The translations under genes were made by a program, and so were the position numbers. A DNA stretch of 5,933 nucleotides from an uncultured Fretibacterium sp. (GTDB taxonomy: Bacteria; Synergistota; Synergistia; Synergistales; Aminobacteriaceae), in the NCBI GenBank assembly GCA_905373185.1, contig CAJPSE010000111.1, positions 1 to 5,933 on the forward strand. The letters run 5' to 3'. This document shows positions 1-4,928 of this stretch, in pieces (position 1 is the stretch's first letter; every line of letters begins with the position of its first letter). The notes beneath the pieces were generated by a model that did not search any database, had not been told where the DNA came from, and worked only from the letters and a program-made list of their open reading frames with translations.

Positions 1-1608
1 GGCTTCTACTACGACGTGGACGTCGCCGGGGTGATCACGGAGCAGGACCTGCCCGCCATCGAGGCGGAGATGCGCCGCCTCGCAGGGGCTGCGGAGCGGA
101 TCGAGCGGATCGAGATGGGGCGGGACGAGGCGCTGAGGTTCTTCGGGGACCGCAGCGACCCCTACAAGGTGGAGCTGATTACGGACCTGGATGTCCCGGG
201 CGTCTCGCTCTACCGGCAGGGGAACTACGTGGACCTGTGCCGGGGGCCCCACGTCCCCGACACGTCTTGGCTGCGCCACTTCAAGCTGCTCTCCGTCGCG
301 GGGGCCTATTGGCGCGGCAGCGAGAAGAACAAGATGCTGACCCGCGTCTACGGCACGGCCTTCGCCACGCCGGACGAGCTGAAACAGCACCTGAAGCGCC
401 TGGAGGAGGCGAAGCTGCGCGATCACCGCAAGCTGGGGCGCGAGCTGGACCTTTTTAGCCTCCACGACGAGGGGCCGGGCTTCCCGTTCTTCCACCCCAA
501 GGGGATGGCCATCCTGAATGCGCTCACCGACTTCTGGCGTCGGGAGCACCTGAAGCGCGGCTACGTGGAGATCCGCACGCCGCTGATCCTGGACCGTTCG
601 CTGTGGATTCAGTCCGGGCACTGGGACCACTACAAGGAGAACATGTACTTCACCGAGATCGACGAGAAGCCCTTTGCCGTCAAGCCGATGAACTGTCCCG
701 GCGGCATCCTGGTCTACAAGACGCAGCTCCGCAGCTACCGCGACCTGCCGCTGCGCATGGCGGAGCTGGGCACCGTCCACCGGCACGAGCGCAGCGGGGT
801 GCTCCACGGTCTGATGCGCGTGCGCTGCTTCACCCAGGACGACGCGCACATCTACTGCCGTCCCGACCAGGTGAAGGACGAGGTGATCGGCATCATCGAC
901 CTGTACCGCTACTTCTACAAGGACGTCTTCGGTTTCGATTATACGGTCGAGCTCTCGACGCGCCCGGAGAACTCGATGGGCGAGCCGGAACAGTGGGAGA
1001 TCGCGGAGGCGGCGCTTCGGGATGCGCTGGAGGCGACGGGCACGCCCTATCGGGTCAACGAGGGGGACGGGGCCTTCTATGGGCCCAAAATCGACTTCCA
1101 CCTGGAGGACTGCATCGGCAGGACCTGGCAGTGCGGCACCATCCAGTTGGACTTCCAGATGCCGGAGCGCTTCGACATGCACTACGTTGGGGCGGATGGC
1201 CAGGAGCACCGGCCCGTCATGCTGCATCGGGCTCTCATGGGCAGTCTGGAGCGCTTCCTCGGCATCCTGATCGAGCACTGTGCCGGCGCGTTCCCGTTCT
1301 GGTTCGCCCCCGTGCAGGTGAAGCTCATCCCCATAGCGGAGGAGCACCGGGACTACGCCCATGAGCTGGCGGGGATCCTTGGCGGCTGGGGCCTGCGCGT
1401 GGAGGCGGACGAGCGCGACGAGAAACTGGGAAAACGCATCCGTGACGCGCAGCTCCAGAAGGTCCCCTACATGATCGTGATCGGGGACAAGGAGAAGGAG
1501 GCGCGGGTCGTCGCGGTGCGCGAGCGCAGCAAGGGCGACCTGGGGAGCATGGATCTGGAAGCGTTCCGAAAGCTGCTCGATGGGGAGTTCGACCCCTCCC
1601 GGCGCTAG
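1..1608 (+). CDS. thrS: Threonyl-tRNA synthetase, 5'-truncated by the window edge
   Basis: Cytoplasmic class II aminoacyl-tRNA synthetase that charges tRNA-Thr with threonine using ATP. The reading frame is open from base 1 (first residues GFYYD), so the GTG at 16 is an internal valine and not the start. 535 residues are visible. Compared with the ~640-residue E. coli enzyme, roughly 100 N-terminal residues are missing, covering the TGS domain and the HxxxH half of the editing site. The other editing half is present: CRGPH, with Cys80 and His84 of the visible fragment. The catalytic core shows all three zinc/threonine ligands: Cys232 in MNCPG, His283 in DDAHI and His409 in MLHRA. Their spacings (51 and 126 residues) equal those of the E. 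coli ligands C334, H385 and H511. The motif 2 arginine (HRHE, Arg261) and motif 3 arginine (GSLERF, Arg418) are also intact. A HisRS-type anticodon-binding domain fills about the last 100 residues. It ends in TAG 30 bases before a terminator. Nothing suggests decay. The identification is very secure. Confidence 0.98.
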   Translation, partial: GFYYDVDVAGVITEQDLPAIEAEMRRLAGAAERIERIEMGRDEALRFFGDRSDPYKVELITDLDVPGVSLYRQGNYVDLCRGPHVPDTSWLRHFKLLSVAGAYWRGSEKNKMLTRVYGTAFATPDELKQHLKRLEEAKLRDHRKLGRELDLFSLHDEGPGFPFFHPKGMAILNALTDFWRREHLKRGYVEIRTPLILDRSLWIQSGHWDHYKENMYFTEIDEKPFAVKPMNCPGGILVYKTQLRSYRDLPLRMAELGTVHRHERSGVLHGLMRVRCFTQDDAHIYCRPDQVKDEVIGIIDLYRYFYKDVFGFDYTVELSTRPENSMGEPEQWEIAEAALRDALEATGTPYRVNEGDGAFYGPKIDFHLEDCIGRTWQCGTIQLDFQMPERFDMHYVGADGQEHRPVMLHRALMGSLERFLGILIEHCAGAFPFWFAPVQVKLIPIAEEHRDYAHELAGILGGWGLRVEADERDEKLGKRIRDAQLQKVPYMIVIGDKEKEARVVAVRERSKGDLGSMDLEAFRKLLDGEFDPSRR

Positions 1609-1638
1609 GGAAGGGCTGTCATTTCGTGGTTTGGCCGT

Positions 1639-1679
1639 GGGGCCTTCCGCTTCGTGCGGGAGGTCCCGTGTCTTTCTTA
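1639..1679 (+). terminator. Intrinsic terminator of thrS
   Basis: Bases 1639-1650 pair with 1656-1667 in a 12-bp stem (ten Watson-Crick pairs, two G-T wobbles) around the five-base loop TTCGT. The tail that follows, GTGTCTTTCTT, is T-rich but interrupted. The hairpin lies 30 bases after the thrS stop and before the promoter of the next gene. It therefore ends the thrS transcript and argues against extending the next gene's reading frame upstream to 1580, which would run through the terminator. Confidence 0.85.
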
Positions 1680-1732
1680 TGGGGACATTCCCTCGGCGAA
1701 GGTGTGGGGAAAGCTGTGATAAGATAAAAAAG

Positions 1733-1761
1733 TTGCCCTGCGGTGAAGGGGCCGTTAAAAA
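1733..1761 (+). promoter_or_regulatory. Candidate sigma-70 promoter of the YitT-family gene
   Basis: A -35-like TTGCCC (1733-1738) is followed after 17 bases by TAAAAA (1756-1761). Each matches the consensus at four of six positions. The surrounding stretch 1717-1765 is A+T-rich compared with both genes. The site lies after the thrS terminator and about 30 bases before the chosen start codon, where a promoter is needed. It was judged by eye only; a one-base shift of the -10 box (TTAAAA) is equally possible. Confidence 0.5.
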
Positions 1762-1775
1762 TTTGTACAGTGTTT

Positions 1776-1779
1776 GGAG
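1776..1779 (+). promoter_or_regulatory. Ribosome binding site deciding the start at 1790
   Basis: GGAG lies 10 bases before ATG at 1790. An in-frame GTG at 1781 is too close to use it, and the ATG at 1826 has only a weak GGGG upstream. This supports 1790 as the start. Confidence 0.6.
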
Positions 1780-1789
1780 CGTGGCGTCG

Positions 1790-2689
1790 ATGAGAGCGTC
1801 GGTGAAGGACTGGACGGTACGGGGCATGGCGTTTTGCAGGAGCCGGCTGCGGGAGGAGTGGGCGACGCTGCTGAGCACGACGGTGGGGACGGCCCTCGTC
1901 TGCTTCGCCATCGTCGCGTTGGTGGTGCCCTATAAGTTCGCCGGGGCCGGGGTGACCGGCATCGCCCTCATCACCAGTTACCTCTGGGGCATCTCCCCGG
2001 CCTGGTTCATCACGGTAGGGAACGCACTTCTGCTGCTCTGGGGCTGGCGTTTCCTCTCGACGCGCTTCGCCCTCTGGACGCTTTACGTGACCGTTCTGAC
2101 CAGCCTGATGGTGCCTTTCTTCGAGTGGTTCCGCTACCCCGTCATCGAGAACACCCTGTTGGCCGCCATCCTTTCCGGCGTGGTGAGCGGCGTCGGCTTC
2201 GGGATGTTGTTCCGAGTGGACGCCTGTTCCGGTGGGACGGACGTGGTGGTGATGGTGGCGAAGAAGCGATGGGGGGTGGACGTCGGGGCGATGTCGTTCT
2301 ACATCAACATCGTCATCCTGCTCGGGTCCTTCGCGGTCGTCACGCTGGAGCAGATGCTCCTCGGGGCGTTTCTGCTCTACATCGAGACGATGGTCATCGA
2401 CAACGTCGTCCGCTCCTTCCACCGGCGCACCCAGATCCTGGTCATCAGCACCCGGCACAGGGAGATTGCGGGCTTCATCATGACGGAGCTCGAGCGTTCG
2501 GCCACCCTCATCCCCGCGACGGGGGCCTACCGCGGCGCGTCTGTCGAGATGCTTCTGGTGGTGCTGCCCCGCCGTCAGGTCCCGCCGCTCAAGCGCTTCA
2601 TCGCATCGGTGGACCCCACCGCGTTCGTGATCCTCTCCGAGGTCTCGGAGGTTGTGGGCGAGGGCTTCAAGAGCTGGCTGCACGTCTGA
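1790..2689 (+). CDS. YitT/DUF2179-family integral membrane protein
   Basis: 299-residue membrane protein of the YitT family (YitT_membrane domain followed by DUF2179). The molecular function of this widespread family is not established. The N-terminal part (about residues 28-205) is strongly hydrophobic, with roughly six helices. It carries the glycine-rich FAGAGVTG segment after the first helix and the conserved CSGGTD signature (about 146-151) after a later helix. The C-terminal soluble domain (about 213-295) has the DUF2179 pattern: an RTQILVIS strand, the ATGAYRG turn, the LLVVLPRR strand, VDPTAFV, and a final EVVGEGF. The frame is open back to 1580, inside thrS, but that extension crosses the thrS terminator and would add 70 non-family residues. 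The ATG at 1790 with GGAG upstream gives a normal family length (usually about 270-295); 1826 is the alternative start. It appears to be transcribed alone. Family assignment is confident; a cellular role cannot be given. Confidence 0.9.
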   Translation: MRASVKDWTVRGMAFCRSRLREEWATLLSTTVGTALVCFAIVALVVPYKFAGAGVTGIALITSYLWGISPAWFITVGNALLLLWGWRFLSTRFALWTLYVTVLTSLMVPFFEWFRYPVIENTLLAAILSGVVSGVGFGMLFRVDACSGGTDVVVMVAKKRWGVDVGAMSFYINIVILLGSFAVVTLEQMLLGAFLLYIETMVIDNVVRSFHRRTQILVISTRHREIAGFIMTELERSATLIPATGAYRGASVEMLLVVLPRRQVPPLKRFIASVDPTAFVILSEVSEVVGEGFKSWLHV

Positions 2690-2829
2690 GTGCCCTATGG
2701 GGCCGCATGGCCGGCCGCCTGGTACTGTATGCTTTTGATGGGGCGGAAAGGGTATTCGGCGTGTTGGCCCTTTGTCGTCATGGGGATGCAGGGGCTGACG
2801 CCTAATGGAAGAGCGGGACCTGTAGGTTA

Positions 2830-2838
2830 TGTTAAAAT
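2830..2838 (+). promoter_or_regulatory. Extended -10 promoter element upstream of the membrane gene
   Basis: TGTTAAAAT fits the extended -10 form TGn-TATAAT, and the hexamer TAAAAT (2833-2838) matches five of six consensus bases. The expected -35 position (2810-2815, AGAGCG) does not match, which is tolerated in extended -10 promoters. It would give the gene starting at 3000 a leader of about 155 bases. Judged by eye. Confidence 0.45.
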
Positions 2839-2988
2839 GAAACGAGGCATTGGTTTATGGTAGGTCGTTGATTTCGATCATGGATGGGAGCGTATCGGGC
2901 GTGAATATTCGATATGAGGGCTCTTGGAGACAGGACGATCTTTTTTTGCGCTTTCCTCGTCGGGGCATTGCGTTTCGGGCCAGTCCCT

Positions 2989-2994
2989 AGGAGG
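2989..2994 (+). promoter_or_regulatory. Strong Shine-Dalgarno site for the gene at 3000
   Basis: AGGAGG is a perfect core match, five bases before ATG at 3000. It fixes the start of the unknown membrane protein. An in-frame TAG at 2988-2990 overlaps it, so no upstream in-frame start is possible. Confidence 0.85.
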
Positions 2995-2999
2995 GCAAG

Positions 3000-3761
3000 A
3001 TGAAGCTGGTGGTGTCTTACCTCATTTATCCTGCGTTTTCCCTTCTCTTGTTTTACGTGATCACCCCTGATCTTTCATATGTCTCACCTCGAGTGGAAGC
3101 CCTTTTCTTTCGGAGTCTCTTCATAGTGACGGTCGCATATCTGTATGCTTTTTTCCTTTTGCTCCCTACCGTCATACGTTTCATCGTGAAACGGAAGGGC
3201 GTTAGGTATGGTCTTGAGGCATTCCTGTATACGGCGTCCTCGATAGCCGTTTCCCTGTTTCTGTCCTATATGGTCGTGGGAAAGATGCTTTTCCCCGGAA
3301 TATTGGACTTCATTGCCGTGCATAATATCCTGACCTATCGGACCACAGGAGGAAACACGACGGGAGTGAATGAGCGTAACGTCGCGTCCCTGTTGTCCTT
3401 TCTGGTACTGTCCGGGTGGGGATGGGTCGTGTTCGGAAACGGGTTCCCATTTTCCAGTAATGGACTGGCATTGTGGGGGCCGCTGATAGGGGTGCACTAC
3501 ATATTGAACTCTCATAAAGACGTGTTCCAGGGAACGGATGAGGCTGTACGGGGCAGGGAAGCCCCCGCCGCCGCTAATCCTGTCCCTCGAATGCAGTCTG
3601 CGGGGGTTCCGATGGGCAAGGCGGTCGTCTACCCATGGGAGGAAGAACAGGGCGGGAATTCCCGTACGGAGACGGTGCTTGGGCCAGCTGCCGCAGAGGG
3701 CGTTCCCGCAGCCTCCCCGGATGGGAGGGGTGACAGTGGCGGAAGTTGGGGCGGCATATGA
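3000..3761 (+). CDS. Unrecognised five-helix membrane protein with a disordered tail
   Basis: 253 residues; I do not recognise the family. Hydrophobic segments at about 3-22, 36-58, 74-100, 129-147 and 156-169 look like membrane helices. The basic loop after helix 2 (RFIVKRKGVRY) suggests it faces the cytoplasm. That would put the loop after helix 3, containing TTGGNTTG and NERN, on the outside. No signal peptidase site, catalytic motif or known domain is apparent. After about residue 178 the protein becomes rich in Pro, Ala, Gly and charged residues, ending GGSWGGI, and looks disordered. Base composition changes at the same point: two lines counted by hand early in the gene are 43% and 48% G+C, against 67% for 3541-3600 and 68% for a thrS line. 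The perfect Shine-Dalgarno site and uninterrupted helices argue for a real gene. The tail could be a genuine extension or the result of a lost original stop. It appears to be a single-gene unit. Confidence 0.75.
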   Translation: MKLVVSYLIYPAFSLLLFYVITPDLSYVSPRVEALFFRSLFIVTVAYLYAFFLLLPTVIRFIVKRKGVRYGLEAFLYTASSIAVSLFLSYMVVGKMLFPGILDFIAVHNILTYRTTGGNTTGVNERNVASLLSFLVLSGWGWVVFGNGFPFSSNGLALWGPLIGVHYILNSHKDVFQGTDEAVRGREAPAAANPVPRMQSAGVPMGKAVVYPWEEEQGGNSRTETVLGPAAAEGVPAASPDGRGDSGGSWGGI

Positions 3762-3766
3762 ACGGG

Positions 3767-3780
3767 AAAAAAGCTTTTTT
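3767..3780. repeat. Perfect A6GCT6 palindrome just after a stop codon
   Basis: AAAAAAGCTTTTTT starts six bases after the TGA of the unknown membrane protein gene. It is a perfect 14-base palindrome. As RNA, an A-U stem with so small a loop would be weak, but the six-T run could end transcription in either direction. No G+C-rich stem stands directly before it, so calling it a standard terminator is uncertain. Stiff A-tract DNA or a protein binding site are alternatives. Confidence 0.5.
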
Positions 3781-4081
3781 GACCTGCCGATGTCTGCCGT
3801 GTCGGCCCGGGAATGGCGGGAGACGCGAATACGCCTCGGACGGTCGAGCCAGCCTGCCGCTATGGCGATGAAAAATTCCAGGACATTATTCCGAATCGCT
3901 CATTACATTCCAGCCTAATAGCTCGTTACCTCTTTGAACGGAAAAACCAAAGGGGGACGACTTCAATATCGAATGCAGGATATCGATGAGAGCCTGCACG
4001 TTTCGTTGGCTGTCCCTTCGCTTATCCTGCGCATATTTTCCTTTTCTCAAACCAGTGGCTGGCCGCCGCCTCGGTTCCCCG

Positions 4082-4110
4082 TTGTCGAAAGGGAGTGGAG
4101 CGGTTAAAAT
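4082..4110 (+). promoter_or_regulatory. Candidate sigma-70 promoter of the TPR-like gene
   Basis: TTGTCG (4082-4087, four of six matches to TTGACA) and TAAAAT (4105-4110, five of six matches to TATAAT) are separated by exactly 17 bases. Transcription would begin near 4117, leaving a leader of about 75 bases before the chosen start at 4192. This is the best-matched promoter in the window. Confidence 0.6.
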
Positions 4111-4177
4111 AACGTTCGCGATGATATCAGGTAATAGAACCAAGTGTTCGATGCAAATGGCCGGACGGCTGGCATGA

Positions 4178-4183
4178 GGGAGG
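4178..4183 (+). promoter_or_regulatory. Shine-Dalgarno site deciding the GTG start at 4192
   Basis: GGGAGG with an 8-base spacer precedes GTG at 4192. The other in-frame starts are less well served: GTG 4144 has only AGG 12 bases away, ATG 4174 has no clear site, and ATG 4210 has only GGATGGG-like sequence. Confidence 0.6.
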
Positions 4184-4191
4184 CGGAACGC

Positions 4192-4842
4192 GTGCGCGGA
4201 TGGGCCGGAATGGGCGGAGGAAAAAAATTCTGGGGGACGTTTTTCTGCGGATTGGTCCTGTTTCTGGGCGACCTTCGCATCCCCGCCTGGGGCGCGGAGC
4301 CGAGCTCCGAGGAGCAGAAACGGAGGGCGCTGGAGATTCGCCTTGCCATCTCGCGTCTTTCCGAGACGCAGGTCGAGGAGCGGGAGTCTCTCTATCAGGA
4401 GATCGTGGAATCCTGTCCCGCGACCAAGGAGGCCGAGGAAGCCCTATGGGCGCTCTCCAACCTCTACCTGGATTCCTTTCCGGAGCCCCAGGAGCAGACG
4501 GCGCAGGAGGTCCTGGAGCTCTTCCTGGATCGCTATCCGGATTCGGCCTGGGGGCTGCAGGTCCGCAGCCGTCTGATTCTGTTGTATTCCGGGACGGAGA
4601 GGCGGGAGCGGGCTGCGGAGCTCTGCCGCGAGCTGCTGGGGCGGCGACCGGAGACGCTTCCGGCATCCTGCCGGCCCTTCGTCGCCCTGGCCGAGGCCGT
4701 TGTCTGGGATGAGGAGAAGGACGCGGAGAGGGCGAAGGAGGCCTACACGCAGGTTGCCCGCCTCTATCCGGGGACTCCCCAGGCCGAGTTCGCGGCCAGG
4801 CGCCTTGCGGACCTCTCTGCCGGGAGGTCGAAGGGGAAGTGA
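4192..4842 (+). CDS. Exported TPR-like helical repeat protein
   Basis: 216 residues from the GTG start. The N-terminus has a signal peptide pattern: a basic region ending GGGKK, a hydrophobic core TFFCGLVLFLG (about 16-26), then RIPAWGAEP, with probable cleavage after Gly34 or Ala35. There is no proper lipobox around the cysteine, so it is probably periplasmic and not a lipoprotein. The mature part is helical and rich in Glu, Ala, Leu and Arg. It shows repeated TPR-like units near residues 64-92, 101-132 and 173-206, each with a pattern such as FLDRYPDSAWGLQV or ARLYPGTPQAEFAARRLADL. This YP-x-S/T-x-x-A spacing resembles the outer-membrane TPR proteins YbgF and BamD, but the exact family is not identified. 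Such repeats usually mediate protein binding at the envelope. No catalytic residues are expected. It has its own promoter and is followed by a hairpin 30 bases after the stop. Starts at 4144, 4174 or 4210 remain possible. Confidence 0.75.
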   Translation: MRGWAGMGGGKKFWGTFFCGLVLFLGDLRIPAWGAEPSSEEQKRRALEIRLAISRLSETQVEERESLYQEIVESCPATKEAEEALWALSNLYLDSFPEPQEQTAQEVLELFLDRYPDSAWGLQVRSRLILLYSGTERRERAAELCRELLGRRPETLPASCRPFVALAEAVVWDEEKDAERAKEAYTQVARLYPGTPQAEFAARRLADLSAGRSKGK

Positions 4843-4872
4843 ACGCCCGCGTCTGGATGGCTGTTTGTAACA

Positions 4873-4903
4873 TCGGCCCCGAGGAACGAAGGCTCGGGGC
4901 CGA
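4873..4903 (+). terminator. Strong hairpin after the TPR-like gene, no U-tract
   Basis: TCGGCCCCGAG (4873-4883) pairs perfectly with CTCGGGGCCGA (4893-4903) in an 11-bp stem with a nine-base loop. It stands 30 bases after one stop and 25 bases before the next start, where a terminator is expected. The following bases (ATTATGCG) are not a T-run, and the opposite strand has none either. It may terminate inefficiently, or stabilise or attenuate a readthrough transcript into the KAS III gene. Confidence 0.6.
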
Positions 4904-4913
4904 ATTATGCGAT

Positions 4914-4918
4914 GGAGG
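4914..4918 (+). promoter_or_regulatory. Shine-Dalgarno site of the KAS III gene
   Basis: GGAGG lies 10 bases before ATG at 4929. It favours this start over the in-frame GTG at 4947, which has no such site. Confidence 0.65.
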
Positions 4919-4928
4919 CTGAAGTCGA

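Larger units (their letters stand above)
2690..2999. other. Gap of 310 bases without a convincing gene
   Basis: The left part (2690-2800) is G+C-rich and holds short self-complementary pieces: GGCCGCATGGCC near 2702, and AAAGGG (2747-2752) opposite CCCTTT (2768-2773). Neither is followed by a T-run, so no clear terminator for the YitT-family gene is seen. The right part is A+T-richer, with an extended -10 box at 2830-2838, a seven-T run at 2941-2947 and a 36-codon open frame at 2880-2990 that lacks a ribosome binding site. The last bases form the strong binding site of the next gene. Confidence 0.6.
3762..4191. other. Gap of about 430 bases without a supported gene
   Basis: Composition is intermediate (50% G+C in 3961-4020). 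It holds the A6GCT6 palindrome directly after the preceding stop and an 8-bp imperfect hairpin, CCTCTTTG (3929-3936) opposite CAAAGGGG (3948-3955). That hairpin has no T-run on either side. The promoter of the next gene lies at 4082-4110. Short open frames on both strands (for example 3886-4143 minus and 3986-4177 plus) lack ribosome binding sites and recognisable protein sequence. It could be a long leader, a decayed gene or an undescribed small RNA locus; nothing here decides. Confidence 0.5.

Noticed and set aside
1580..1789. Upstream extension of the YitT-family gene back to the GTG or ATG inside thrS
   Set aside because: It overlaps the thrS end, crosses a good intrinsic terminator and the candidate promoter, and adds residues unlike the family.
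1619..2683. Open frame of 354 codons on the minus strand opposite the YitT-family gene
   Set aside because: Its product is His/Asp/Arg-rich low-complexity sequence, the usual mirror of G+C-rich coding DNA, while the + strand shows YitT and DUF2179 motifs.
2724..3150. Repeated 12-mer CTGTATGCTTTT (about 2725 and 3140) as a direct repeat
   Set aside because: The flanking bases do not match and no element lies between; one copy is inside a membrane-protein coding region. Chance is the simplest explanation.
3538..3918. 126-codon open frame in another frame overlapping the tail of the unknown membrane gene
   Set aside because: Considered as the true continuation after a frameshift, but its product is Arg/Pro-rich with no hydrophobic or domain features, and the original frame continues without interruption.
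3929..3955. Imperfect 8-bp hairpin as a terminator
   Set aside because: There is no T-run after it on either strand, the loop is 11 bases, and no gene ends next to it.
3886..4143. 85-codon minus-strand open frame in the gap
   Set aside because: No ribosome binding site was noticed and no recognisable protein features are present; it also covers the promoter of the TPR-like gene on the other strand.
3986..4177. 63-codon plus-strand open frame whose TGA overlaps the ATG at 4174
   Set aside because: The ATGA overlap is suggestive of coupling, but there is no ribosome binding site, the protein is unremarkable, and the best promoter of the next gene lies inside it.
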